Shown one piece after another: positions 15,204 to 24,887 of a DNA stretch of 37,822 nucleotides (the stretch's first letter is position 1; each line of letters begins with the position of its first letter). The notes beneath the pieces are model-generated. The model searched no databases. It worked only from the letters and a program-made list of their open reading frames with translations, and was not told the origin of the DNA. The translations under genes were made by a program, and so were the position numbers. This DNA comes from Alphaproteobacteria bacterium UBA1002 (GTDB lineage Bacteria; Pseudomonadota; Alphaproteobacteria; Rickettsiales; UBA998): positions 42,353-80,174 of the forward strand of contig DBAU01000080.1 of NCBI GenBank assembly GCA_002291845.1, given 5' to 3'.

Positions 15204-16499
15204 ATGAAGATTCTTTTCATGCACCCCAATATGCCGGGGCAGTACAAGCATCTCTGCCGGGCCTATGCGGCAAACCCACAGCATACCGTGGTGTTTATTA
15301 CCAAACCAAAACCGTTCGATCTTCCCGGAATACATAAGGTCGAGTACCGCGTGCAGCGTGAACCTTCACCGCACACACACCGCTATCTGGTGGGTGTAGA
15401 GCGCGGCATTCTTCAGGGACAGGAGGTCTGGCGCATGTGCAAGCGCCTGCGCGATGTGGAAGGCTTTATCCCCGACGTAGTGTGTACCCACCCGGGTTGG
15501 GGCGATGCACTCTATATCAAGGAGATCTTTCCACAAACGAGGGTGCTATCTTTCTTTGAATTTTATTATCGCAGCCACGGAGCAGATGTGGGCTTTGACC
15601 CCTCAGAGCCAACCAGCGATGACGATGCGGCACGGGTGCGTACCAAAAATCTCATTAATCTGATGAGCCTCGAATCTACCGACTGGGGTATTTCACCCAC
15701 CGTATGGCAACAAAGCCTTCATCCTGCCGCGTTTCTGCCTAAAATCTCGATCCTGCATGATGGGATTGATACCGATATTGCAAAGCCTGACCCCGATGCC
15801 CGTTTTGATATCGCCGGGCACAGCTTCCGTCCCGGTGACGAAGTGGTAACCTACATTGCGCGCAATTTTGAGCCTTACCGCGGCTTCCCAACATTCATGC
15901 GGGCGGCTGAAATCATTCTGCGTGAGCGCCCACGCTGCCACATCATCGCCGTGGGGGCTGATGAAGTAAGCTACGGCAAGCATCTGGGCAAAGACCAGAC
16001 CTGGCGGCGGATTATGCAGAGCAAGGTAACACTGGATGACTCGCGCATTCATTGGCCGGGTAACATATCATATGCCCATCTAATGAAGCTGTTTCAGATC
16101 TCCGCCGCGCATATTTACCTCACCTACCCCTTCGTGCTCTCCTGGTCGTCGATGGAAGCGATGGCAGCAGGGTGCGCCATGGTCAGCTCACGTACCGCGC
16201 CCGTTTTAGAGGTGATGCAGCATGAGAAAAATGCACTGCTGGCAGATTTCTTCTCCGCAGAAGATGTCGCGGCACAGGTGCTACGCATTCTGGAAAGCCC
16301 CGACCGCATGCAGGAGATGCGGCAGGCAGCACGCCAGACCATTCTCGATCATTATGCGCTGAAAGATCTGCTGCCTCTGCACATGGCGCTGATTGACGAT
16401 CTGGCAGCGGGTCGTCTGCCCCCTCCCACCCATGCACAGATGATGGCGCGGCATGGGCATGTGCCAGAAGGAGTGCGTTATGTCCCAACCCACAACTGA
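15204..16499 (+). CDS. Glycosyltransferase, family 4
   Basis: 431 residues from the ATG at 15204, nine bases after AGGA. A GT-B glycosyltransferase: N-terminal domain starting MKILFMHPNMPGQYKHL with HPGWGDALYIKEIFP, and C-terminal donor-binding domain with YIARNFEPYRGFPTFMRAAEIILRERP, then YPFVLSWSSMEAMAAGCAMVSSRTAPVLEVM, which carries the E-x7-E-like nucleotide-sugar site. Donor and acceptor cannot be told from sequence; surface polysaccharide or protein glycosylation are both possible. No signal peptide or membrane anchor. The end overlaps the following gene by 20 bases, implying coupled translation. Confidence 0.9.
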   Translation: MKILFMHPNMPGQYKHLCRAYAANPQHTVVFITKPKPFDLPGIHKVEYRVQREPSPHTHRYLVGVERGILQGQEVWRMCKRLRDVEGFIPDVVCTHPGWGDALYIKEIFPQTRVLSFFEFYYRSHGADVGFDPSEPTSDDDAARVRTKNLINLMSLESTDWGISPTVWQQSLHPAAFLPKISILHDGIDTDIAKPDPDARFDIAGHSFRPGDEVVTYIARNFEPYRGFPTFMRAAEIILRERPRCHIIAVGADEVSYGKHLGKDQTWRRIMQSKVTLDDSRIHWPGNISYAHLMKLFQISAAHIYLTYPFVLSWSSMEAMAAGCAMVSSRTAPVLEVMQHEKNALLADFFSAEDVAAQVLRILESPDRMQEMRQAARQTILDHYALKDLLPLHMALIDDLAAGRLPPPTHAQMMARHGHVPEGVRYVPTHN

Positions 16500-17250
16500 A
16501 GAATCCGTATTACACGACGCACGAAAGGTAATTTTGAATCTTGGCTGGATGTCTGCGGCAAAAGGTCGCTTAACGCAGATGTTTCCCCCTCAGGAATGGC
16601 GAGAAATTCGCTATGACTGCGATGCCAGAATGCAACCTGACCTGATCGGACGGCTGGATCGGCTGGATGGCGTGGCAGATCACTCCATCGACGTAGTGTA
16701 TGCCCCGCAACTGATTCAGCGTTTTCCACTAAGCGTCGTACCGCTGATATTGCGCGAGGCGTTTCGTGTTTTGAAGGATGAGGGACGGCTCGTGGTTTCC
16801 GTCCCCAACGCCCAGATTGCTGCCACCTATTTCGCCAACAACCAGCCGCTGCACAGCCTGTATGAAACAAAGCTCGGCTCCATTACCCCGCTTGATCTGC
16901 TCTACGGGCTACGCAGCGGGATCGCTCAGGGGGAAGCCCATTACCAGCATCGCAGCGGCTACACCCATGAACATCTTGGAGTTTTACTTCGCGATATCGG
17001 CTTCACCAATATCAGCGTCCAACGCAAGGGGTTTGAAATCACCGCCGTAGGATTTAAATTCCCCTATGATCATCCAGAACGCGTAGAGCGTATCTCTATG
17101 GGACCGCCGAGCGAGGTGGAAAATGCAAAACCGCCCAGTCTTCCTCCGACACAGGCAGAGATAAATAGCGCGCCTCTGCGAGGAAAGAGCGGCCTTGGGG
17201 ATGACCTTGACCTCCCGCCCGGCCTTTGGAAACCGCTTGGCCTGCGATAA
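16480..17250 (+). CDS. Class I methyltransferase-like protein with altered SAM motif
   Basis: 256 residues from the ATG at 16480 (GGAG seven bases upstream). The fold follows a known SAM-dependent methyltransferase family: EWREIRYDCDARMQPDL, VADHSIDVVYAP, REAFRVLKDEGRLVVSVPN, SITPLDLLYGLRSGIAQGE and YQHRSGYTHEHLGVLLRDIGF. The glycine-rich motif I, normally LHVGCG or similar, here reads LNLGWMSAAKG, and the usual EHL after the fourth strand reads IQRF, so SAM binding may be lost. The last ~55 residues are a Pro/Gly-rich extension. It overlaps the glycosyltransferase gene and may act with it. Confidence 0.75.
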   Translation: MSQPTTEESVLHDARKVILNLGWMSAAKGRLTQMFPPQEWREIRYDCDARMQPDLIGRLDRLDGVADHSIDVVYAPQLIQRFPLSVVPLILREAFRVLKDEGRLVVSVPNAQIAATYFANNQPLHSLYETKLGSITPLDLLYGLRSGIAQGEAHYQHRSGYTHEHLGVLLRDIGFTNISVQRKGFEITAVGFKFPYDHPERVERISMGPPSEVENAKPPSLPPTQAEINSAPLRGKSGLGDDLDLPPGLWKPLGLR

Positions 17251-17265
17251 GCTGGAAGGGGAGAT

Positions 17266-18702
17266 TTACTGTTCGCGGAAGGCCCGGTTGAAGGACTCGG
17301 TAATGGGCGCAAACAGATAGGAAAGCAGCGTACGCTCACCGGTAACGATCAACACTTCGGTCGGCATACCGGGATATAGCTCCACCCCTTGCAAGGGTGT
17401 CAGCTCTTTTTCATCAATCTCTATGCGTGCTAAGTAATAGCTCTGTCCGGTACGCTCATCGGTAAAACGATCCGCTGAAATATGGCGTACTACGCCACTG
17501 ACCGGAGGCACCGTGCGCGTTTTGTACGCAGAGAGGCGAACACGAGCTTCCAGACCCGCACGCACCACATCAATGTCCTGCGGTTGTACTTTGGCTTCCA
17601 CAATCAACTTGTCATCCTGCGGCACGATATCAAGAATTTTCTCCCCGGGCGCAATAACCCCGCCCACCGTATGCACTTTAAGGTCAACAATGGTGCCGGC
17701 CAGCGGGGCTGCAATCACAATACGCTGGAACGTGTCAGCACTGGCACGGATGCGCTCTTCGAGATCGGCAAGCTGCGTTTGTGTTTCGCGCAATTCCTCA
17801 ACCACTTCTTTCTGGAAATCATTGCGAAGGTTCAAAATTTCAATCTCGGCCTCTGCAATCGTCTGCTCCGCGCGTGAGATCATCGCTACATATTCACCCC
17901 GCTGACCGATGATGTTGGCTTCTTCGCGTTCTAGGGCACGCAGGCGCTGTTTGCTGATATTGTTGTTGGCATAAAGTTTGCGAACCCCTGCCAGCTCATC
18001 GCGCAACAGGCGGATCTGCTCCGATGCAGATGCCTGCTGAGCTTCAAGGCCCTGAATTTCACGTTTGCTCTGCTCAATCTTCTGATTGAGTACGGAAGCC
18101 TTACCCTCGATATTGCGGCGGCGTGACTCGAATAAGCGACGCTGGCTGTCGAGGTTCTCCTGTACGACAGGGCTTTTTGATTCTAACGCCAGCAATTCTT
18201 TGCCAAACGAAACCTCTTGATGGCCATCGCGTTCAGCCAGCAGACGGGCCTCGGCGGCCTTAAAACTGATAAACTGACTCTTCAGCAGATCATAGCGGGC
18301 TTTCGCCGCTGTTTCATCCAGACGTACCAGCGGCTCATTTTTTTCGACAAATTGGCCCTCACGCACGTAAATTTCGTCGATGATGCCCCCCTCCAAATGC
18401 TGGATGGTCTTTTTATTCGAATCGAGAATGACGCTACCCGATGCCACCGCGGCACTGTTGAGAGGCGCCACCGCAGACCAGAAGACAAAGATTCCAAAAA
18501 TAACTGCCATGGCGGTAACGCCAAAAAGAATCGTTGGGCGGGCAATGGCTTCCGGTGTGGCCGTGACGTCTAATACACGCGGAGAAATCCGCTCACTCAT
18601 CGCATCAACCCACTCGATAAAACGCGTGGCGAATGACTGAAGGCGCTGCAGGGGAACGGGCGAATCCGGGGCAGGTTGCGGAATGGGGGGCGTCTCGTTC
18701 AT
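17266..18702 (-). CDS. Type I secretion membrane-fusion protein (HlyD family)
   Basis: 478 residues. It bridges the inner-membrane ABC exporter to a TolC-type outer-membrane channel. A ~55-residue cytoplasmic head is followed by one membrane span (about 57-79), a biotinyl-lipoyl half (IQHLEGGIIDEIYVREGQFV), a long periplasmic coiled coil (about 130-330), and the second lipoyl/beta-barrel half with IVIAAPLAGTIVDLKVHTVGGVI and the closing GMPTEVLIVTGERTLLSYLFAPI, which is diagnostic of HlyD/PrtE adaptors. It overlaps the upstream ABC gene by four bases (ATGA). No TolC gene is nearby. It is convergent with the methyltransferase-like gene. Confidence 0.95.
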   Translation of the reverse strand: MNETPPIPQPAPDSPVPLQRLQSFATRFIEWVDAMSERISPRVLDVTATPEAIARPTILFGVTAMAVIFGIFVFWSAVAPLNSAAVASGSVILDSNKKTIQHLEGGIIDEIYVREGQFVEKNEPLVRLDETAAKARYDLLKSQFISFKAAEARLLAERDGHQEVSFGKELLALESKSPVVQENLDSQRRLFESRRRNIEGKASVLNQKIEQSKREIQGLEAQQASASEQIRLLRDELAGVRKLYANNNISKQRLRALEREEANIIGQRGEYVAMISRAEQTIAEAEIEILNLRNDFQKEVVEELRETQTQLADLEERIRASADTFQRIVIAAPLAGTIVDLKVHTVGGVIAPGEKILDIVPQDDKLIVEAKVQPQDIDVVRAGLEARVRLSAYKTRTVPPVSGVVRHISADRFTDERTGQSYYLARIEIDEKELTPLQGVELYPGMPTEVLIVTGERTLLSYLFAPITESFNRAFREQ

Positions 18703-20465
18703 ACCGAGCCTCCTTCGGCGGCGTGTGGAGGCAAGTCAGCAACCTCCCCGGCGGCTTGCTGTTGCGCATGCTTAATGCCCGCCGGTGTGTACATGCGAAG
18801 GACCTCATCGCGCGGTCCAAAACGCTCCACCGTTCCGGATTTCAGCACCAGAATCTTATCCACCATGGAAACAATTGTGGGGCGGTGAGCTACCACGATA
18901 AACGTAATCCCAGCCTGTTTCATTCGCGTCAGAGCGCCCAGTAAGGCGCGTTCACCATCGCCATCAAGATTGGTATTGGGTTCATCAAGCAGCACAAAAC
19001 GCGGATTATTATACAGCGCCCTAGCCAGACCAATGCGCTGGCGCTGCCCCGGAGAAAGGCTATAGCGCATCTGGTCGTATTGCGTCTCGTACCCGTTGGG
19101 TAGCCGAAGAATCATCTCGTGCACCCCGGCCATTTGTGCCGCGGCAATGACATTCTCCATCGGCGCCTCAAGGTCCATGCGCGCGATATTATCTTTGATG
19201 GTTCCGGAGAAAAGATCGACCTGCTGCGGCATATAGCCGACATATTTCCCGAAATTCGCTCGGTTCCACTTGAAGGTTTCAGCCCCATCCAGCCGGGCCG
19301 CGCCATGGGTTGGCGGCAAGAGGCCCATAATCAGTTTGGACAGCGTGGATTTTCCTGCTGCGGAGGGCCCAATAATGCCCAGCGACTCACCCGCCGCCAG
19401 ACGGAAGGTTACCCCTTTGATGATCGGGGCCGACTTAGCCGGCGTGTAAATTATGTTCTCAACCGAAATATGGCCTTCTGGTACCGGAAGCTCCAACGTG
19501 CCCCGCTCCAGCTGGGTAGTGGAAGCCAAGGCCGCATTCAAACGGCGATAGGACTCGCGGGCGATCAGGAAGCTCTTCCAGAGAGCAATAGCATTCTCGA
19601 ACGGTTGCAAGGCCCGTCCAATCAAAATGGACGAGGCAATCATACCGCCCACCGTAAGTTCATTGTTCAATGCGAGCCACGCCCCAATCGCAGTGACCGC
19701 AATCTGTAGGAAAAGACGGACAATTTTGGCAACGGACTGAATCAGATTGGCCCGGGCTGCCGCATGCTCTGCATGATCCGCTGCGGGCTTTTGAAACCGT
19801 TGCCAATGGTGGATGATGTTGGCCATCATACCCATGGTTTCTACAGCCTCTGCGTTGCGGCTGGCCGTATCCGCAAGCAGGTTACTCTTCAGGGACTCCT
19901 CACTCGAAAGCGCATTTAGCTTACGGATGGCCAGCTCATTGATGACACCAAAACCGCAGAGGAGCACAATCCCCACAACCGTGAGGACACCAATCTGAGG
20001 GTGAATCAAATAAATCACAAGTAGATAGAGCAGTGACCAGGGCGCATCCATCAGGGTGCTGACACCGCCGGAGAGAAAACTTTTAATCGCGGCTAAATCA
20101 CGCTGATGCTGCGCCGCATTGACAAACTGCCCTAACGAAGATTTGGTAATCGCGTCTTCTAACAGTTTTGGTGCCAGCGCGGCCTCAAGCCACAAGCCAA
20201 TCTGATTGAGTAAGCTCGTCCGCAGAGCAGAAAAAATACCGTAAAAAACAATGCCCACCATCATAATGAGCGTCAACATCAGCAGCGTTTCAATGGAATG
20301 GCTGGAGAGGACGCGATCCAGCACCTGCAACGAATAAAGCGGCAGAGCCAACATAAACAAGCTGGCGCAGAAGGAAAAAAGCCAGGCAAACAAGAATGTG
20401 CGACGCGCACGAAGAAAATAAGGCTTTAAGTGATCTTCAGGGGCGGAGGAAACAACAGAAGCCAT
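18699..20465 (-). CDS. Type I secretion ABC transporter, PrtD-like
   Basis: 588 residues from the ATG at 20465; ATG codons at 20471 and 20513 are alternatives and none has a clear ribosome site. The N-terminal half is a six-helix membrane domain with no C39 peptidase-like extension, the PrtD/AprD type. The C-terminal half is the ATPase: Walker A GPSAAGKSTLSKL, Q-loop YMPQQVDLFSGTIKDNIAR, signature YSLSPGQRQRIGLARAL, Walker B FVLLDEPNTNLDGDGE and His switch IVVAHRP. The DEPNxNLD form is typical of RTX-protein exporters. The gene is followed directly by its HlyD partner, and the RTX protein at 1-778 is a candidate cargo. Confidence 0.95.
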   Translation of the reverse strand: MASVVSSAPEDHLKPYFLRARRTFLFAWLFSFCASLFMLALPLYSLQVLDRVLSSHSIETLLMLTLIMMVGIVFYGIFSALRTSLLNQIGLWLEAALAPKLLEDAITKSSLGQFVNAAQHQRDLAAIKSFLSGGVSTLMDAPWSLLYLLVIYLIHPQIGVLTVVGIVLLCGFGVINELAIRKLNALSSEESLKSNLLADTASRNAEAVETMGMMANIIHHWQRFQKPAADHAEHAAARANLIQSVAKIVRLFLQIAVTAIGAWLALNNELTVGGMIASSILIGRALQPFENAIALWKSFLIARESYRRLNAALASTTQLERGTLELPVPEGHISVENIIYTPAKSAPIIKGVTFRLAAGESLGIIGPSAAGKSTLSKLIMGLLPPTHGAARLDGAETFKWNRANFGKYVGYMPQQVDLFSGTIKDNIARMDLEAPMENVIAAAQMAGVHEMILRLPNGYETQYDQMRYSLSPGQRQRIGLARALYNNPRFVLLDEPNTNLDGDGERALLGALTRMKQAGITFIVVAHRPTIVSMVDKILVLKSGTVERFGPRDEVLRMYTPAGIKHAQQQAAGEVADLPPHAAEGGSV

Positions 20466-20545
20466 GAGCATCACACAATCAAAATACCATGAGCGATGGC
20501 CTGACCGAGGCATTTCGCTGATTTTTGGTCATAGCACACCGCACT

Positions 20546-20564
20546 GTGTTTTCCAGAAAAACAC
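20546..20564. promoter_or_regulatory. Inverted repeat upstream of the type I secretion operon
   Basis: Seven-base arms GTGTTTT and AAAACAC flank five bases, about 80 bases before the exporter start. It could be an operator or, since it also lies after the EamA gene on the same strand, a weak hairpin. No T-run follows. Confidence 0.3.
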
Positions 20565-20655
20565 GCTGACTCCAGACGCTATCAGGCGGAATAATCCCTT
20601 ACTTCTTCTTTTGGCCACGCTCTATCGACCTTACCGATGAAAAACGATTTTAAAA

Positions 20656-21573
20656 TTAACGCACCTCAAGCGAGGGGGACGTTGGCTGTTCCTTGCGGCG
20701 CGTTTCCCGCCAGGCAATCAGGGCGCTGGACGCCACAATGATCGCCGCACCCAGCAGCGTCGGCGCATCAATGGTTTCACCAAGGAACGTAACGGCCAGT
20801 GATGCAGTAAAAACCAGGCGTAGGAAGTCAAACGGCATCAGCAGCACAATCCCGACATTGGAAAACGCGCGCACCATCGCCAACTGCGCCACGGTGGAGG
20901 CCAGCGCAATGGCCGCCACCTGAATCACAGCGTGCGTACTGACCGGCTGCCACTGCCAGAGCCCCATCGGAGCGGAAAGTAAGCTCATAAACGTCGCCAT
21001 ATAAAACACCACGCGCCAGGCAGGCTCGGTAGCGGCCAGCCGCTTCACCACAATCGAAGCCACGGCCATCATCGCCGCGGAGAAAAGTACGATGGCAACA
21101 TTCGCATCAAAGCCACCAGCTTCCCACGGACGCAGAATCACCAGCGCGCCGAGGAAGCCGACCACCAGCGCTCCAATGCGCCAAGGGCCAATCGGCTCGC
21201 GGAGAAACAGGAACGCAAACAGGGTAGCAAACAGCGGCGTGGTAAAGCTCAGCGCGGTGGCGTGGCTGACGGGCATCAGCGACAGGGATAAAAACCAGGT
21301 TTCCATAGCAAACAAGCCCACCGCTGCCCGCCAGAAATGCAGCCATAGCTTCTCTGAGGGCGCGGTGCGCCGCCAGAAATGCAGCGCCACCGGCAGCAGA
21401 AACAGGAAGGAAAACAGATTACGCATAAAGACCGCCTGCGACGGTGCCACCTCCTGCGTTACGTCACGGATCAGCGTGTTCATGATCGAGAAACACAGCA
21501 TCGCAAAGGTATAAAAGCCAATACCGGCCAGCGGGTGCGCGCTGAAGCGTTGATAAAGAACGGTCGGGGACAT
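20656..21573 (-). CDS. DMT superfamily (EamA) transporter
   Basis: 305 residues from the ATG at 21573, preceded by GAGG; a TTG at 21609 would add twelve residues. About ten hydrophobic segments in two EamA repeats are visible, with the typical ends of the first repeat (HATALSFTTPLFATLFAFLFLREPIG is given here as SFTTPLFATLFAFLFLRE) and GALVILRP. The second repeat ends FLGETIDAPTLLGAAIIVASSALIAWRE. Members export amino acids, metabolites or drugs; the substrate cannot be read. It diverges from glnD with about 75 bases between starts. Confidence 0.9.
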   Translation of the reverse strand: MSPTVLYQRFSAHPLAGIGFYTFAMLCFSIMNTLIRDVTQEVAPSQAVFMRNLFSFLFLLPVALHFWRRTAPSEKLWLHFWRAAVGLFAMETWFLSLSLMPVSHATALSFTTPLFATLFAFLFLREPIGPWRIGALVVGFLGALVILRPWEAGGFDANVAIVLFSAAMMAVASIVVKRLAATEPAWRVVFYMATFMSLLSAPMGLWQWQPVSTHAVIQVAAIALASTVAQLAMVRAFSNVGIVLLMPFDFLRLVFTASLAVTFLGETIDAPTLLGAAIIVASSALIAWRETRRKEQPTSPSLEVR

Positions 21574-21648
21574 GACCTCTGTTCTTTCAGGCTTGTCGGG
21601 CGGAGTCAATCTCGGCTAGGGTGAGGTGAACTGAATTTTACGCAAGGC

Positions 21649-24447
21649 ATGAACGCGAATCACGCGACACAACATTCCTTTCAGACCGCACGCGATGCGG
21701 CATTGACCGACTCCCCCTTTGCAGCGAGTGGGGCCAGCCCTCTTCCCATCACGCCGCTTCCCCCACTAGAGCCCATGGCGAACTGGGATATGCTGCGCCG
21801 GGCTTTGCTCCCTGATCTGCAGAGCTGGCTGGCGCTGGAGCGTGCCCATACCCGTGCCTATTTTGAGCGTACCGGCAATGCCTTCCGCACCCTGCGCCAG
21901 TTCTCTGACAGCATTGATCATTTGCTGCAGGGCCTGCTCAAGCTGGCACTACGGCAGGCAGAGGCATTAGGCCAATTGCCGGAAGCCGCCATTGACTCGG
22001 AAAAGCAATCCTCGCCGCTGGCGCTGCTGGCCATCGGCGGCTATGGACGGCGCGAGCTGTTCCCCTACTCCGACCTCGACATCCTGCTGCTGCATAACGA
22101 GACGCTGGGCGATGCGCTGCAACCAGTGGCGCAGTTCATCTATTACGTGCTGTGGGATCTCGGCTTTAAGGTCGGCCAGTCAGTGCGTACCCTCACCGAA
22201 ACGCTGGATGCCAGCAAGAGCGATCATACCATGCTCACCGCGCTGCTCGATGCGCGGCTGGTCACCGGCCAGCGCCGCCTGCTCACCAAGCTGATGCGCC
22301 TGCTACAGGAAGAGGCCAACGACACGCGGGTGCGCCAGTTCACGGAGGAAAAACTCGCCGAGCGCGATGGCCGTCATGAAAAGCATGGCAACTCGCGCTA
22401 CCTGCTCGAGCCCAATATCAAAGACGGCAAGGGCGGCCTGCGTGATTTGCACACACTCTACTGGATCGCCCGCTATGCCTACGGCGTGCGCAATATGAAG
22501 GAGCTAGTGAACAGGGGGCTGTTCACCGATGAGGAATATAAACGCTTCCAGCGCGCCCTGCGCTTTCTCTGCGTGGTGCGTATGGAGCTGCATTACATGG
22601 CGGGGCGCGCCGAGGAACGGCTGACCTTTGACAAGCAACGCGCACTGGCGGAGAAGCTCGGCTTCCGCGAAACGGAAGCCAACCGTGCCGTGGAGCGCTT
22701 CATGAAGCGTTATTTTCTGGTGGCAGGAGATGTGGGGGCGCTGACCCGGTTGGTCTGCGCTTCATTGGAAGCCCATCACCGCCGCGCACCGAAAAAACTG
22801 TGGGAGCTCTGGCGGCCACGTAGTCGACGTCTGGGCGGGCTGAAGCTGGCGGGCGAGCGGCTGGATTTTCCCTCCGACGACGCACTGGAGAAACAGCCGC
22901 TCTTGATGTTTGAGCTGTTCCATCAGTCGCTGGAGGAGGAAATCGATATTCACCCGGAAGCATTGCAAGCGGTGTCACGCCATCTGCATCTGGTGGACAA
23001 GGCGTTTCGTGAAAACCCAGAAGCCAATCAGCGCTTTCTGACCATCCTGCTATCGGACAACAACCCCGCCGACACGCTGCGCCGGATGCGGGAGGTGGGG
23101 CTTTTGGGTAAATTCCTGCCTGATTTCGCTCGCGTCGTTGGCCAGATGCAGTTTGATATGTTCCACATCTACACAGTGGATGAGCATATTTTACGTGCCG
23201 TAGGTATTCTCCATGATCTGGAGCGCGGGGCCTATGCGGAATCTATCCCCATTGCCTCCGAGGTGGTGAAGATGGTGCAGTCACGCCGCGTCCTGTTTCT
23301 CTGCGCGCTGTGCCATGACATCGCCAAAGGACGCGGCGGCGACCATGCAAAAAAGGGCGCCGCTATCTCACGACAACTGGCGAAGCGCTTTGGCTTTTCC
23401 GCTGCCGAAACGGATATTGCCGAATGGCTGGTGCTGCATCATCAGGAATTCTCCGACACCGCCCATAAGCGTGATCTTACCGATCCCGACACGGTGCGCC
23501 GCTTTGTTGATCTTGTGCAGTCACTGGAGCGGCTTCGCCTGCTGCTGGTGCTGACCGTGGTCGATATGCACGCGGTGGGGCCGCATATCTGGAATGGCTG
23601 GAAGGCGGCGCTGCTGCGCGAACTCTACCGCCGCGCCGAGCAGCTCATCCGCACCGGCTCTCTGGATGCCCCGGCGCCTGAGCAGGCGCTGGGCAATGTA
23701 CTTGCCACGCTGTCACCTGAAGAACGGCAGGTCGCTGATCGCTACATTGCGGAAGCAGAGCCCGCGTTCCTTGGCAGCTGCCCGGAAGACGAACATGCCC
23801 TGATTCTCACCATGCTGGCACGCATCTGGCTCGGGGGCGATACGCTGGCGCTCGATTTCGCCAGCCATGTGTTTCATGATATTTCGCGTGTGATTGTCAT
23901 CGCACCCGACCGCGCGGGGCTGCTCGCCGATGTCACCGGGGCGTTTGCCCGTGAAGGGGTGAGCGTTGCAGGAGCCCGTATCACCACGCTGAAATCCGGC
24001 TGGGCTGTACAGCTCTGGCAGGTGCAGGATACCGGCAGCCAGGCCATCACCGACGGCGCCAAGCGCAAGCGACTGCACAAGGCACTGGAGAGCGCGATTG
24101 CTGCCAATGCTCCAGCCCCACCGTTGCCCAAGCAGCCCGCGTCACGCAAGCACGAGCATTTTGACACGCCTATCGAACTTTTTTTTGAGAATGGCTATTC
24201 CGGCACCTGCACCATTCTGGAAATCACCGCGCCCGACCGCGTAGGTTTGCTGCATACGCTCTGCCGAACGCTGGCCGATGCAGGGATCAACATCGCCTCT
24301 GCGCATATCGGCACGTATGGCGAGAAGGCCGTGGATGTGTTCTACCTCAAAGACCGCTTCGGCATGAAGCTGGATCACCCGGGAAAATTAAAAACGCTGG
24401 AGGAGAATCTCCTCCGGGCGCTGCAAACACTCGTCGGCAGCCGCTAA
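21649..24447 (+). CDS. glnD: [Protein-PII] uridylyltransferase/uridylyl-removing enzyme
   Basis: 932 residues, full length. It adds UMP to PII proteins when glutamine is low and removes it when high, the primary nitrogen sensor. Domains in order: an N-terminal nucleotidyltransferase with GGYGRRELFPYSDLDILLL (Asp142, Asp144 as metal ligands), the LLEPNIKDGKGGLRDLHTLYWIARY block, an HD domain (LFLCALCHDIAKGRGGDHAKKGA) for UMP removal, and two C-terminal ACT domains that bind glutamine (VIAPDRAGLLADVTGAFA and EITAPDRVGLLHTLCRTLAD). The start codon has a poorly placed AAGG; an ATG at 21775 is an alternative. Confidence 0.97.
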   Translation: MNANHATQHSFQTARDAALTDSPFAASGASPLPITPLPPLEPMANWDMLRRALLPDLQSWLALERAHTRAYFERTGNAFRTLRQFSDSIDHLLQGLLKLALRQAEALGQLPEAAIDSEKQSSPLALLAIGGYGRRELFPYSDLDILLLHNETLGDALQPVAQFIYYVLWDLGFKVGQSVRTLTETLDASKSDHTMLTALLDARLVTGQRRLLTKLMRLLQEEANDTRVRQFTEEKLAERDGRHEKHGNSRYLLEPNIKDGKGGLRDLHTLYWIARYAYGVRNMKELVNRGLFTDEEYKRFQRALRFLCVVRMELHYMAGRAEERLTFDKQRALAEKLGFRETEANRAVERFMKRYFLVAGDVGALTRLVCASLEAHHRRAPKKLWELWRPRSRRLGGLKLAGERLDFPSDDALEKQPLLMFELFHQSLEEEIDIHPEALQAVSRHLHLVDKAFRENPEANQRFLTILLSDNNPADTLRRMREVGLLGKFLPDFARVVGQMQFDMFHIYTVDEHILRAVGILHDLERGAYAESIPIASEVVKMVQSRRVLFLCALCHDIAKGRGGDHAKKGAAISRQLAKRFGFSAAETDIAEWLVLHHQEFSDTAHKRDLTDPDTVRRFVDLVQSLERLRLLLVLTVVDMHAVGPHIWNGWKAALLRELYRRAEQLIRTGSLDAPAPEQALGNVLATLSPEERQVADRYIAEAEPAFLGSCPEDEHALILTMLARIWLGGDTLALDFASHVFHDISRVIVIAPDRAGLLADVTGAFAREGVSVAGARITTLKSGWAVQLWQVQDTGSQAITDGAKRKRLHKALESAIAANAPAPPLPKQPASRKHEHFDTPIELFFENGYSGTCTILEITAPDRVGLLHTLCRTLADAGINIASAHIGTYGEKAVDVFYLKDRFGMKLDHPGKLKTLEENLLRALQTLVGSR

Positions 24448-24509
24448 TAGCACCGTTTACCCTGCGCGTGAGCTTTGGCCTGTTATGTCAAAGGCCCGTG
24501 AGGCAGATA

Positions 24510-24824
24510 CTACTCAACCGATGCGAGGCACCCACGGAAATAGTCGGTCTTGGCCTGTTTGGGTGTGATGGCGCGCGCCTTAGGGCTATACGCATAATCA
24601 AGGATGTTTTTCATCAGTTGGCGGGCGGTGGCGGCGTCCGAACGTCCGGCAATGATACGCTCCCAATCTGCAGACTGCTGCGCGGAGGCCACCCCCGCAT
24701 CGCGCCGAACAAAAACCGCCTCACTCAGACTTGCAAACTCCCGGCAGGAAGCCAGCGTGGAGGAGGGTGCCGCCTGCGCACCAACGGGGCAGATCAGCAG
24801 AAAATAGCACAGAAGGCGGCGCAT
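24510..24824 (-). CDS. Small secreted protein of unknown function
   Basis: 104 residues from the ATG at 24824, chosen because GAGG sits six bases upstream and a signal peptide starts at once (MRRLLCYFLLICPVGAQAAP, cleavage near residue 19). The mature part holds two Cys (ASCREF and FRGCLASVE), suggesting a disulfide, and a helical body. I recognise no family. It diverges from the DUF6111-like gene. Confidence 0.7.
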   Translation of the reverse strand: MRRLLCYFLLICPVGAQAAPSSTLASCREFASLSEAVFVRRDAGVASAQQSADWERIIAGRSDAATARQLMKNILDYAYSPKARAITPKQAKTDYFRGCLASVE

Positions 24825-24887
24825 GGATGACCTCAGACTTGCAGGAGGCCTCAATGTAGGGCAATCCTTAAGAAAAGGAAAGTTGCC

